A stretch of DNA of 64,000 nt from Allobogoriella deserti (GTDB taxonomy: Bacteria; Actinomycetota; Actinomycetes; Actinomycetales; Actinomycetaceae), in assembly GCF_042680605.1 (NCBI RefSeq), contig NZ_JBHUEE010000003.1:62001-126000 (forward strand). Reading direction: 5' to 3'. Position numbers and translations under genes: made by a program. The notes under the pieces were generated by a model that saw nothing but the letters and a program-made list of their open reading frames with translations, did not search any database and was not told where the DNA came from. Positions 42,468 through 50,870 of this stretch are shown here, one piece after another (position 1 is the stretch's first letter; every line of letters begins with the position of its first letter).

Positions 42468-42842
42468 ATGGCCACCACGTACGTCGTCCTCCTGCCGGGC
42501 GACGAGTCCGTCTGGGACAACGCCACCGCCGAGGAGAGGGCCGCGGCCTACGCCAAGCACGAGGAGTTCGCCCGGCTGCTCGCCGAGCGTGGTCACACCA
42601 TCACCGGTGGCGCCGAGCTGACTCCGTCCCGCACCGGCAAGCATCTGCGGCCCGACGACGACGGGTCCGTCGCCGTTCATGACGGCCCGTACGCGGAGAC
42701 CGTCGAGCAGCTCGGCGGGCTGTACCTCGTCGAGTCCGACGACCTCGACGACCTCCTCGAGATCTGCCGCGTGCTGGTCGGGGCCGAGAGCGCCGTCGAG
42801 GTGCGCGCGGCCGTGGACCACGAGGACGGAACCACGCCGTGA
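42468..42842 (+). CDS. YCII-related protein (DGPF-type)
   Basis: 124 residues; ferredoxin-like YCII fold with the DGPYAETVEQLGGLYLVE signature. High GC returns here. It overlaps the next YCII gene (GTGA) and precedes an ECF42-type sigma factor, the standard genomic partner of DGPF proteins. Biochemical role unknown. Confidence 0.9.
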   Translation: MATTYVVLLPGDESVWDNATAEERAAAYAKHEEFARLLAERGHTITGGAELTPSRTGKHLRPDDDGSVAVHDGPYAETVEQLGGLYLVESDDLDDLLEICRVLVGAESAVEVRAAVDHEDGTTP

Positions 42843-43183
42843 GGTTCATGATCCAGCTCGTCGAGGCGGACCACTACACGAAGTGGAACAGCGCCGAACC
42901 GGAGGAACGCGAGCGGCTCTTCGCCAGCCTGAAGGCGTTCGCCGCCGCCGTGCGGGAACGGGGTGAGGTGGTCGCCGGCGAGGGGCTGGCCGACCCGTCG
43001 ACGGCGCGCACGCTGCAGCCGGGGCCCGAGCGGGCGGTCACCGAAGGACCGTACGCCGAGACGGTCGAGCAGCTGGGCGGTTTCTACGTCATCGATGTGC
43101 CTGACATGGACACCGCTGTCGACCTCGCTCATCTGTTGGCGGACCACATCACGGTCGAAATCCGCCCCACCACGGAGGGGTGA
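42839..43183 (+). CDS. YCII-related protein (DGPF-type), second copy
   Basis: 114 residues from GTG 42839, overlapping the previous stop by four bases. Signature TEGPYAETVEQLGGFYVID. Its stop codon falls inside the first unit of the downstream tandem repeat. Diverged duplicate of the preceding gene. Confidence 0.9.
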   Translation: MRFMIQLVEADHYTKWNSAEPEERERLFASLKAFAAAVRERGEVVAGEGLADPSTARTLQPGPERAVTEGPYAETVEQLGGFYVIDVPDMDTAVDLAHLLADHITVEIRPTTEG

Positions 43184-43388
43184 CGAGCACGAGTGAGGAA
43201 CGAACGGAGTGCGAGGAACCCCGACCACCCAACACCAGGGGTGACGAGCACGAGTGAGGAACGAACGGAGTGCGAGGAACCCCGACCAACAACCCGAGGG
43301 GTGACGAGCACGAGTGAGGAATGAACGGAGTGTGAGGAACCCCGACCACCCAACACTAGGAGTGACGAGCACGAGTGAGTGTCGCTAG
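43177..43388 (+). repeat. Tandem repeat, 60-61 base unit, about 3.5 copies
   Basis: Units start at 43177, 43238, 43298 and 43359 (partial), each opening GGGGTGACGAGCACGAGTGA or nearly so and holding GGAACGAACGGAGTG. Units differ at a few bases. No unique spacers, so not CRISPR. Fills the gap between the YCII genes and the sigma factor; a related core is at 7098-7116. Confidence 0.9.
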
Positions 43389-43400
43389 CCGGACGCGTCG

Positions 43401-44642
43401 ATGACTCGGCTGGAGGACCTGCTGCGCGAGGAGTGGGGCCGGCTGTTGGCCCTGCTCGTCGCGCGGTACCGGCGTCTCGACCTCGCCGAGGACGCCCTCG
43501 CCGACGCCTTCGAGGCTGCGGCCAGGACCTGGCCGGCCGAGGGCGAGCCGGACAACGGCGCCGCGTGGCTGCTCACGGCCGCGCGGCGCCGGGTCCTCGA
43601 CCGGCTCCGGTCCGAGGAGGTCCTCGTCCGCCGCATGCCGTTGCTTGCTGTGGACGCCGACGTCACCGCCGGGGCACAGCGCGTCATGGCGGACACGGGC
43701 GAGGAGATCGTGGACGAACGGTTGCGGCTGGTGCTGCTGTGCACACACCCGACCCTCTCCCGCGAGGCCGCCTCGGCGCTGACGTTGCGACTGGTCCTGG
43801 GTGTGCCGACGGCGGACATCGCACGACTTTTCCTGCAGTCCACCTCCACCATGGCGGCGCGGCTGACGCGCGCACGGAAGAAACTGAGCGGCGCCCGGTT
43901 CGAGGTCCCTACGGGAGCGGTCCTGGCCGGACGGGTCACCGCTGTGGCCGACGTCGCCTATCTCGCCTTCACCGCCGGTTACGCACCCGGGTCAGGGCCG
44001 GACGTCTTGCGCGCTGAGCTCGCCGGCGAGGCTATCCGGCTGCTGCGGGTCCTGCGTGACGTACTGCCACCCGACCACGCCGCGGGGGACCTGGACGCAC
44101 TCCTGGCACTGCTCCTGCTGCAGCACTCACGCCGCGACGCCCGCGTGCGCGAGGGCCGCCTGGTGCTGCTGCCGGACCAGGACCGCTCGCGGTGGCGCCA
44201 CGACGAGATCGCCGAGGCGCTCGACCTGCTCGCGCCACTGGCCACGACGCCGGCGTCGCCGTACTTGGTCCAGGCCCTCATCGCCGCGGAGCACGCCGTC
44301 GCCCCGAGCCAGCAGGCCACCGCGTGGCACCGCATCGTCGAGCGCTACGACGAGTTGCTGGGACTGGGTGACTCCCCCGTCGTCCGGTTGAACCGCGCGG
44401 TGGCGCTCGCCGAGGTTGCCGGGCCGCGTGCGGGTCTCGAGGCGTTGGAGGGTATCGCCCTGCCCGGCCACCGGCTGCCGGCCGCCCGTGGTGAGCTCCT
44501 CGCGCGAGCGGGCGAGACCGACGCCGCGATCCGTGCCCTCGACGCAGCGATCGCCGTGTGCGCGAACCAGGCGGAACGCGACCACCTGATCAGTCGGCGG
44601 GATCGGCTCGGCGCAGGACCGTCGTCGACCGGGCCGCTCTGA
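43401..44642 (+). CDS. ECF sigma factor, ECF42-type with C-terminal TPR-like extension
   Basis: 413 residues. Sigma region 2 (LLREEWGRLLALLVARYRRL through AAWLLTAARRRVLDRLRSEE), region 4 (REAASALTLRLVLGVPTADIARLFL, TMAARLTRARKKL) and a long helical C-terminus (RLNRAVALAEVAGPRAGLEAL, ARAGETDAAIRALDAAIAVC) typical of the DGPF-linked ECF42 group, which has no anti-sigma partner and is controlled through the extension. No Shine-Dalgarno before the ATG; the tandem repeat lies just upstream. Confidence 0.9.
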   Translation: MTRLEDLLREEWGRLLALLVARYRRLDLAEDALADAFEAAARTWPAEGEPDNGAAWLLTAARRRVLDRLRSEEVLVRRMPLLAVDADVTAGAQRVMADTGEEIVDERLRLVLLCTHPTLSREAASALTLRLVLGVPTADIARLFLQSTSTMAARLTRARKKLSGARFEVPTGAVLAGRVTAVADVAYLAFTAGYAPGSGPDVLRAELAGEAIRLLRVLRDVLPPDHAAGDLDALLALLLLQHSRRDARVREGRLVLLPDQDRSRWRHDEIAEALDLLAPLATTPASPYLVQALIAAEHAVAPSQQATAWHRIVERYDELLGLGDSPVVRLNRAVALAEVAGPRAGLEALEGIALPGHRLPAARGELLARAGETDAAIRALDAAIAVCANQAERDHLISRRDRLGAGPSSTGPL

Positions 44643-44773
44643 TCCGGCCCCGCTGACAAGGTACGACGCTCGCGCGACGCAGTCGGTCGGTGCCCGGCTA
44701 CGTCCGCCTGCGTAGGCCACGAGTCGCACCCGGGCGGATTCCGGCACGGCCCGGGGCGCGGACCGTGGGATTC

Positions 44774-45727
44774 ATGAGCGAGAACGCAGCCACCACCAGA
44801 CAACTGACGAAGCGCTACGGCGACCGGGTCGCCGTCGACGCCGTGAGCATGACCGTCCGCCGCGGCGAGGTCTATGGCTTCCTGGGCCCAAACGGGGCCG
44901 GCAAGACCACCACGCTGCGCATGCTGCTCGGGCTCGTCCGCCCGACCAGCGGTGCCGCGAGCATCCTCGGTCGGCCCGCCGGCCGGCCGCACCCGCCCGG
45001 CACCGTCGGTGCCCTCATCGAGGGTCCCGGGTTCTTCCCCTATCTGTCCGGCCGCGCCAACCTGCGCACGTTGGCCCGGCACCGCGGCTTCGGCGACGCC
45101 GAGGTCGAGCGGGTGCTCGACCGGGTGGACCTGACCGAACGGGGTGATGACCGGTTCAAGGGCTACTCCCTCGGCATGAAGCAACGGCTCGGCGTCGCGG
45201 CCGCACTCATGGGCGACCCCGAACTGATCGTCCTCGACGAGCCGACCAACGGGCTCGACCCCGCCGGCATGGCGGACATGCGCGCCCTCATCGTCGATCT
45301 CTCACGCGACGGACAGACCGTGCTGCTGTCCAGCCACCTGCTCGCCGAGGTTCAGCAGATCTGCGACCGCGTCGGGGTGATCAACGACGGCCGCCTGCTG
45401 CGGGAGTCCACCGTCGCGGAGATGCGCGGCGGCGTCTCCCTCCGCGTGCGTGCGACCCCCGTCGAGACGGCACGCGCCATCGTCGCCCGCGCAGCGGCAG
45501 ACCGGTCGGTCCGAGACACCCCGGACGGGCTGGTCTCCGACCTGCCTGCCGACGCCGCACCGGACCTCACCCGGGCGCTCGTGGCGGCCGGTGTCGACGT
45601 CCGCGAGATCGCCGTCGTCGAACGCAGCCTCGAAGAGGTCTTCTTCGAGATGACCGCAGGCCTCCACCGGCCCGCCGCCGACCCCGCATCCGAGGCGGCA
45701 CGTGATAACAAGGAGCTCGTGTCATGA
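44774..45727 (+). CDS. ABC exporter ATPase (drug-type)
   Basis: 317 residues. Walker A GPNGAGKTTT, signature YSLGMKQRLGVAAALMGDP (the LSGGQ equivalent of the CcmA/bacitracin-type exporters), Walker B LIVLDEPTNGLDPAG and switch SSHLLAEVQQ. The C-terminal 90 residues form the usual regulatory domain. Overlaps the permease start by four bases. A 131-base gap separates it from the sigma gene, with nothing evident in it. Confidence 0.92.
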   Translation: MSENAATTRQLTKRYGDRVAVDAVSMTVRRGEVYGFLGPNGAGKTTTLRMLLGLVRPTSGAASILGRPAGRPHPPGTVGALIEGPGFFPYLSGRANLRTLARHRGFGDAEVERVLDRVDLTERGDDRFKGYSLGMKQRLGVAAALMGDPELIVLDEPTNGLDPAGMADMRALIVDLSRDGQTVLLSSHLLAEVQQICDRVGVINDGRLLRESTVAEMRGGVSLRVRATPVETARAIVARAAADRSVRDTPDGLVSDLPADAAPDLTRALVAAGVDVREIAVVERSLEEVFFEMTAGLHRPAADPASEAARDNKELVS

Positions 45728-46629
45728 GCGCGACCACCACACCTCCCGCCGCCGCTCCGGCACTCGGCGCCGGCCTGGCAGGCGGAATCGCCCGCAGCGC
45801 CCGCGCCGAGCTTCTCCGGCTACGCCGCTGGCCCGCCGTCTGGGTCACGCTGGGGGCCTGGATGACCATGAGCGTGCTGTTCGGCTACCTCTTCACCTAC
45901 CTGTCCTACACCGGTGACGGGACCGTCGGACCGGGCGACGGCGTGGCGAGTGACCAGGCCCTGCTGGCGGAGATGATGCCGGAGGCGGTCCCGGATGTGT
46001 TCCTGCAGGGCATGCCGATGTTCGGCGGCGCGCTGATGATGGTCCTCGGCGCCCTCATCGCCGGCAACGGCTACGGCTGGGGCACGTGGAAGACCGTGTT
46101 CTCCCAAGGGGTGCGGCGCGGTTCCGGCGTCGGGGGCTCACTGGCAGCGCTGACCGTCGTCGTCGTGCTGACGATGGCGGTGACCTTCGCACTCTTCCTG
46201 GGGCTGTCGAGCCTCATCGCGACCACGGAGTCTCAGGCCATGACCTGGCCCGAACTGGGATCTATCGCCCAGGCGTTCGCCGCCGGCTTCGCCGTCCTCG
46301 AGATGTGGGCGCTGGTGGGCTACCTCCTCGGCACCCTCGCCCGTGGGCCCGCGCTGGCCGTCGGACTGGGGCTCGTCTGGTCGCTGGTGGTCGAGAACCT
46401 GTTGCGCGGTGTCGGGTCGCTGCTGTCGTGGGTCGAGGCGCTCACCGCGGTCCTGCCCGGCACGGCGGCGGGGTCTCTGGTCGGCTCGATCATCGGGGCC
46501 GAGTCGAACGGCACGCCTGGCGTGCTGGACGTCGTCGCCGGCGACCGGGCAGCGGTGACCGTCGTGGCCTGGGCGGTGCTCGCGCTCGTCGGCTCGGTGC
46601 TCCTGGTGACCCGGCGCGACGTGTCCTGA
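45724..46629 (+). CDS. ABC-2-type exporter permease
   Basis: 301 residues with about six hydrophobic segments (LRRWPAVWVTLGAWMTMSVL, MFGGALMMVLGALIAGN, LAALTVVVVLTMAVTFALFL, AVTVVAWAVLALVGSVLL). ATGA overlap with the ATPase gene. Transport substrate unknown. Confidence 0.88.
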   Translation: MSATTTPPAAAPALGAGLAGGIARSARAELLRLRRWPAVWVTLGAWMTMSVLFGYLFTYLSYTGDGTVGPGDGVASDQALLAEMMPEAVPDVFLQGMPMFGGALMMVLGALIAGNGYGWGTWKTVFSQGVRRGSGVGGSLAALTVVVVLTMAVTFALFLGLSSLIATTESQAMTWPELGSIAQAFAAGFAVLEMWALVGYLLGTLARGPALAVGLGLVWSLVVENLLRGVGSLLSWVEALTAVLPGTAAGSLVGSIIGAESNGTPGVLDVVAGDRAAVTVVAWAVLALVGSVLLVTRRDVS

Positions 46630-46637
46630 CGGCACCG

Positions 46638-46720
46638 CACCGCTGCCGAGAGCGGACAGGTGAGTCAAGAGCGGACGTTCGAACGTCCGCTCTTGACTCA
46701 TCTGTCCGCTCTCGGCGGTG
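46638..46720. terminator. Near-perfect 83-base inverted repeat (palindromic element 2)
   Basis: Arms CCGAGAGCGGACAG / CTGTCCGCTCTCGG and GAGTCAAGAGCGGACGTTC / GAACGTCCGCTCTTGACTC meet at GACGTTCGAACGTC with no loop. One G-T pair and a two-base bulge are the only flaws. It follows the exporter permease stop by eight bases. Its outer arms equal those of element 1 at 23223. Confidence 0.75.
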
Positions 46721-46743
46721 TTGGGTAACTGGCCTGGCCGGTG

Positions 46744-46774
46744 TTGACAGCCGCGCGGGAGGGACCGCTACGCT
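46744..46774 (+). promoter_or_regulatory. Promoter of the Gfo/Idh-DUF993 operon
   Basis: TTGACA (46744-46749), 19-base spacer, TACGCT (46769-46774). Long spacing suggests a weak or activated promoter. A LacI-type operator follows directly. Confidence 0.5.
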
Positions 46775-46775
46775 G

Positions 46776-46791
46776 GGGAAAGCGCATTCCC
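46776..46791. promoter_or_regulatory. LacI-type operator (GGGAAAGCGCATTCCC)
   Basis: Arms GGGAA and TTCCC around AGCGCA, at the predicted start site. Same family as the sites at 15840-24671. Confidence 0.6.
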
Positions 46792-46842
46792 GCAGGTCGG
46801 GCCCCGACCTGCTCCGACTCGACGAAGAGAGCAGCACCGCAC

Positions 46843-48006
46843 ATGAGCACCCGCACGCTTCGCATCGCCATGAACGGCGTCACCGGCCGCATGGGCTACC
46901 GCCAGCACCTCGTCCGCTCGATCCTGCCGATCCGTGAAGCGGGCGGCGTCGAGCTGGCCGACGGCACGAAGGTCCAGGTGGAGCCGATCCTGGTGGGCCG
47001 GCGCGAGGAGAAGCTGCGGGAGCTCGCCCAGCTGCACGGCGTCGAGCACTGGACCACGGACACCGACGGGGTCATCACCGACCCGGACGTCGACATCTAC
47101 TTCGACGCCCAGGTCACCTCCCGCCGCCCGGCCGCCCTCACCGCAGCCATGCGCGCCGGCAAGCACGTCTTCACCGAGAAGCCCACCGCCGAGACGCTGG
47201 CCGAGGCCGTCGAGCTCGCCCGGCTGGGGCAGGAGGCCGGCGTCACGGTCGGCGTGGTGCACGACAAGCTCTACCTGCCCGGCCTGGTCAAGCTCCGCCG
47301 CCTGGTCGACGAGGGCTTCTTCGGCCGGATCCTCTCGCTGCGCGGCGAGTTCGGCTACTGGGTCTTCGAGGGCGAGACTCAGCCCGCGCAGCGGCCGAGC
47401 TGGAACTACCGCAAGGAGGACGGCGGCGGCATCACCGTGGACATGTTCTGCCACTGGAACTACGTCCTCGAGGGGATCCTTGGCACCGTGAACTCGGTGA
47501 CCGCCAAGGCCGTCACCCACATCCCCACCCGGTGGGACGAGCAGGGCCAGGAGTACCCCGCCACGGCCGACGACGCCGCCTACGGGATCTTCGACGTCAC
47601 CACCCCGGACGGTGATCCGGTCGTCGCCCAGATCAACTCCTCCTGGGCGGTCCGGGTCTTCCGTGACGAGCTGGTCGAGTTCCAGGTCGACGGAACGCAC
47701 GGCTCCGCCGTCGCCGGCTTGCGCCGGTGCGTCGCCCAACAGCGCGCGCACACCCCCAAACCCGTGTGGAACCCGGACCTTCCCGCCACCGAGCCGTTCC
47801 GCGACCAGTGGCTCGAGGTCCCGGCCAACGCCGAGCTGGACAACGGCTTCAAGTTGCAGTGGGAAGAGTTCCTGCGTGACGCCGTCGCCGGCCGCCCGCA
47901 CCGGTACGACCTGCTCTCAGCCGCGCGCGGTGTCCAGCTCGCCGAGCTGGGCCTGCAGTCCTCCGCCGAGGGCCGGACGGTGCCGATCCCGGAGGTGACG
48001 CTGTGA
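46843..48006 (+). CDS. Gfo/Idh/MocA family oxidoreductase
   Basis: 387 residues from ATG 46843. N-terminal LRIAMNGVTGRMGYRQHLVRSIL, then DIYFDAQVTSRRPAALTAAMRAGKHVFTEKPTAETL with the EKP lysine, and a substrate domain with GGGITVDMFCHWNYVLEGILG. The large insert in the Rossmann fold (ELADGTKVQVEPILVGRREE) is typical of the subgroup paired with DUF993. First gene of a three-gene coupled operon. Confidence 0.9.
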   Translation: MSTRTLRIAMNGVTGRMGYRQHLVRSILPIREAGGVELADGTKVQVEPILVGRREEKLRELAQLHGVEHWTTDTDGVITDPDVDIYFDAQVTSRRPAALTAAMRAGKHVFTEKPTAETLAEAVELARLGQEAGVTVGVVHDKLYLPGLVKLRRLVDEGFFGRILSLRGEFGYWVFEGETQPAQRPSWNYRKEDGGGITVDMFCHWNYVLEGILGTVNSVTAKAVTHIPTRWDEQGQEYPATADDAAYGIFDVTTPDGDPVVAQINSSWAVRVFRDELVEFQVDGTHGSAVAGLRRCVAQQRAHTPKPVWNPDLPATEPFRDQWLEVPANAELDNGFKLQWEEFLRDAVAGRPHRYDLLSAARGVQLAELGLQSSAEGRTVPIPEVTL

Positions 48007-49292
48007 GAGCCCCGAGCACGCCGGTCGCGCCGGCGCTGAACCCCAGCGGCGTCACGGTCCGACTCCCCCGGTTCGAGGGCGCACCGGGAAAGACGCGCAT
48101 CGTCGACGTCGAGACCCGCACGCTCAACGCGCCGGGTCCGTGGACGAAGCCGGACGGACCGATCACCTCCCGCGTCGCCTTCGCGGCCGCGCACGTGATC
48201 CCGCTGGTCGGCGCGGACAACACCCCCGGCTCCCCCGCCGCCGTCGACTGGGACGCCACGCTCGCCTACCGGCACCGCATCTGGGAGCACGACCTCGGCG
48301 TCGCCGACGCGATGGACACCGCCCAGCGTGGGATGGGCCTGGACTGGGAGGCCACACAGGAGCTCGTGCGCCGCTCGGCCGCCGAGGCGGCATCGGTCGG
48401 GGCGCGGGTGGCGTGCGGGGCCGGGACCGACCAGCTCGATCCGGGCACCGTCGAGTCCGGTCAGGCGGGACTGTCCACCGTCGTCGAGGCCTACCGCGAG
48501 CAGGTCCGCGTGGTGCAGGAATCCGGTGCCCAGGTCATCGTCATGGCCTCCCGTGCCCTGGCGAAGGTCGCCCGCTCCGCCGAGGACTACGCCCGTGTCT
48601 ACGACGCCGTGCTCGCCGAGGCCGACCGGCCGGTGATCCTGCACTGGCTGGGCACCATGTTCGACCCGGCCCTCGCCGGGTACTGGGGTTCGGAGGATGT
48701 CGAGACCGCCACACGCACGTTCCTGGACCTGATCCGCGCGCACCAGGGCCGGGTCGACGGGGTGAAGGTCTCGCTCCTCGACGCTCAGCACGAGATCGGG
48801 CTGCGCCGCGCACTGGCGGCACTCGACGGCTCACCGGTCCGCCTCTACACCGGGGACGACTTCAACTACCCCGAGCTCATCACGGGGGACGACCAGGGCC
48901 ATTCCGACGCCCTGCTCGGCATCTTCTCGGCGATCTACCCGGCCGCGTCCACCGCGCTGCAGGCCTTCGACGCCGCCGCGGCGGGTGACGACGACGGCGC
49001 AGCCCGTGGCCACGCGATCCTCGCCTCGACCGAGCCGCTCGGCCGGCACATCTTCGCCGCGCCGACCTATTTCTACAAGACCGGCGTGGCGTTCCTGTCC
49101 TGGCTCAACGGGTTGCAGCCCGGGTTCCAACTCGTCGGCGGGCTCCACGCCGGCCGGTCACTGCCGCACCTCGTCGAGCTCGTCCGGCTGGCCGACGACT
49201 GCGGCATGCTGCTCGAGCCGGAGACCGCGGCCACGCGGCTCGAGGCGTTCCTGACGACCAGCGGGGTCACGGCCAACGGAGTCGCGGCATGA
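48003..49292 (+). CDS. DUF993 family protein (dihydrodipicolinate-synthase-like TIM barrel)
   Basis: 429 residues from GTG 48003, GTGA overlap with the dehydrogenase and GGAGGTGA upstream. Motifs HVIPLVGADN, GAGTDQLDP, VIVMASRALAKVA, VILHWLGTMFDPALAGYWG, VDGVKVSLLDAQHE, LYTGDDFNYPELI and FLSWLNGLQPGF fit DUF993, annotated as related to the DapA/NanA aldolase barrel. The Lys of DGVKVSLLD is the best Schiff-base candidate. Likely a carbon-carbon lyase or hydro-lyase acting on the oxidized sugar. Function unproven. Confidence 0.85.
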   Translation: MRAPSTPVAPALNPSGVTVRLPRFEGAPGKTRIVDVETRTLNAPGPWTKPDGPITSRVAFAAAHVIPLVGADNTPGSPAAVDWDATLAYRHRIWEHDLGVADAMDTAQRGMGLDWEATQELVRRSAAEAASVGARVACGAGTDQLDPGTVESGQAGLSTVVEAYREQVRVVQESGAQVIVMASRALAKVARSAEDYARVYDAVLAEADRPVILHWLGTMFDPALAGYWGSEDVETATRTFLDLIRAHQGRVDGVKVSLLDAQHEIGLRRALAALDGSPVRLYTGDDFNYPELITGDDQGHSDALLGIFSAIYPAASTALQAFDAAAAGDDDGAARGHAILASTEPLGRHIFAAPTYFYKTGVAFLSWLNGLQPGFQLVGGLHAGRSLPHLVELVRLADDCGMLLEPETAATRLEAFLTTSGVTANGVAA

Positions 49293-50176
49293 GCGCCGCC
49301 GACCTGAGCCGCTGTTCATTGAACAGCGCGACCGTCAAGCACGCGTCCCTGACCGAGCTCGTCGACGCCGCGGCCGCTGCCGGGCTCGGCGCCGTCGGCC
49401 TCTGGCGTCACCAGGTCCAGGAGGCCGGTGCCGAGCAGGCCGCGCGGGCGGTCGCCGGTGCCGGACTCCGGGTCTCCTCGTTGTGCCGCGGCGGCTTCCT
49501 CACCGCCGCCGACGAGGCGGGGATCGCCGCCGCGCTCGAGGACAACAGGCGGGCGATCGTGGAGGCCGCCACCGTGGGGACGCGCGAGCTGATCTTCGTC
49601 GTCGGCGGCCTGCCGGCGGTGAGCGCTCCAGGGCAGGGGCCGCGGCCGGACGCCGGACCCGGCGATCGGGACCTGGTCGCGGCCCGCGCGCGTGTGGCGG
49701 ACCGGATCGCCGACCTCGTGCCGTTCGCCGCCGAGCACGGCGTGCGGATCGTGCTCGAGGCGCTGCACCCGATGTTCGCCGCGGACCGGGCGGTGATCTC
49801 CACCCTCGGTCAGGCTCTCGACCTCGCGGAGCCGTTCCCGGCCGAGACCGTCGGCGTCGTCGTCGACACGTATCACGTGTGGTGGGACCCGCAGCTGCGT
49901 GAGCAGATCGCGCGGGCGGGGCGCGAGGGCCGGTTGGCGAGCTATCAGATCTGCGACTGGATCCTGCCGCTGGCCGCCGAGCCGCTGAACTCGCGCGGGC
50001 ACGTCGGCGACGGCTACGTCGACTTCGCCGCGATCTCGGCCTGGGTGAGTGGGGCCGGCTACACCGGCGACGTCGAGACGGAGATCTTCAACGAGGAGAT
50101 CTGGGCGGACGAGCCGGTGGCCACCGCACGCACGGTCGGCGAGCGCTACGCGAGGTACGTCCGGCCGTATCTGTGA
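49289..50176 (+). CDS. Sugar phosphate isomerase/epimerase-like TIM barrel protein
   Basis: 295 residues, ATGA overlap with DUF993. AP-endonuclease-2-like barrel with metal-ligand candidates in RIVLEALHPMFAADR (Glu/His), VVVDTYHVWWDPQL (Asp/His), YQICDW and VETEIFNEEIW. Last gene of the Gfo/Idh-DUF993 operon, so it probably isomerizes the same sugar or keto acid. Confidence 0.88.
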   Translation: MSAADLSRCSLNSATVKHASLTELVDAAAAAGLGAVGLWRHQVQEAGAEQAARAVAGAGLRVSSLCRGGFLTAADEAGIAAALEDNRRAIVEAATVGTRELIFVVGGLPAVSAPGQGPRPDAGPGDRDLVAARARVADRIADLVPFAAEHGVRIVLEALHPMFAADRAVISTLGQALDLAEPFPAETVGVVVDTYHVWWDPQLREQIARAGREGRLASYQICDWILPLAAEPLNSRGHVGDGYVDFAAISAWVSGAGYTGDVETEIFNEEIWADEPVATARTVGERYARYVRPYL

Positions 50177-50402
50177 GCTCGCGCGGGCGCCTCGAAGTCA
50201 CGGATGCGATGGACAGCCGAGACTCCCGACCGCACGACGACAACGGCGATCCGGCAGTGACCGAGATTGCGGACCGGTTCTCCCGCGCTGCGGCACTCGC
50301 GTTGCCTCCAGTCGCGGCGAGACCGTCGACGATCGACCGCAGGTGAGCGTAGACCGGAGGAACTCGACCCAGACCGCTCTCGGTATCCGGCCAGGATCGA
50401 TG
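50177..50402. other. Intergenic region, no gene seen
   Basis: 226 bases between the isomerase stop and the convergent rhodanese stop. No clear hairpin, repeat or reading frame with coding character. Confidence 0.5.
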
Positions 50403-50756
50403 TCAGATGATCTCGGGCTCGCCGCCGTCGGCGCGTTCGACCGGCAGCCCGGAGCGCTGCCAGCCCTTCATGCCGTCGGCGACGTTGTACGCATCGAAGC
50501 CGGCCTGATTGAGCCACTGCACCGACCGCGCGGAGCGGCCGCCGGATCGGCAGACCACCAGCAGTTCTCCCTCGGGGATGTCGTCCATCCGCGCCGGGAG
50601 TTCACCCATGGGGATGTGGACGGCGCCGGGAGCGTGGCCGGCGTCCCACTCTTCCTGCTCACGCACGTCGAGGAGCACGTAACCCGGGGGCACGGGCTGC
50701 TCGGGGTCGAGCTCGTTGACCGGAACGTCCGAACCAGGGGTCTCGGGCAGAGCCAT
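50403..50756 (-). CDS. Rhodanese-like domain protein
   Basis: 117 residues, single rhodanese domain with active-site loop CRSGGRS (Cys persulfide), LLDVREQEEWDAGHAPGAVHIPMGEL and YNVADGMKGWQRSGLPV. TACGCT lies six bases before ATG 50756 and no Shine-Dalgarno is seen, so a leaderless start is likely. Sulfur-transfer partner unknown. Confidence 0.9.
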   Translation of the reverse strand: MALPETPGSDVPVNELDPEQPVPPGYVLLDVREQEEWDAGHAPGAVHIPMGELPARMDDIPEGELLVVCRSGGRSARSVQWLNQAGFDAYNVADGMKGWQRSGLPVERADGGEPEII

Positions 50757-50762
50757 GAGATC

Positions 50763-50768
50763 AGCGTA
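50763..50768 (-). promoter_or_regulatory. -10 (TACGCT) of a leaderless rhodanese transcript
   Basis: TAnnnT box whose last base is six bases from the ATG, the spacing seen for leaderless actinobacterial genes. Confidence 0.45.
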
Positions 50769-50870
50769 GGACAGCGCATCGCCCCATGCCTGCCACGTCG
50801 TCGCTCGCGCACCGCACCGGCACCTGCCTGCCCGTGCCGCAGGGTGCCGCTGGGTGGCAGGATCTAGACC

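Noticed and set aside
43177..43388. Possible CRISPR array
   Set aside because: The repeated units abut each other with no unique spacers, differ by scattered bases, and no cas genes are nearby. It is an ordinary tandem repeat.
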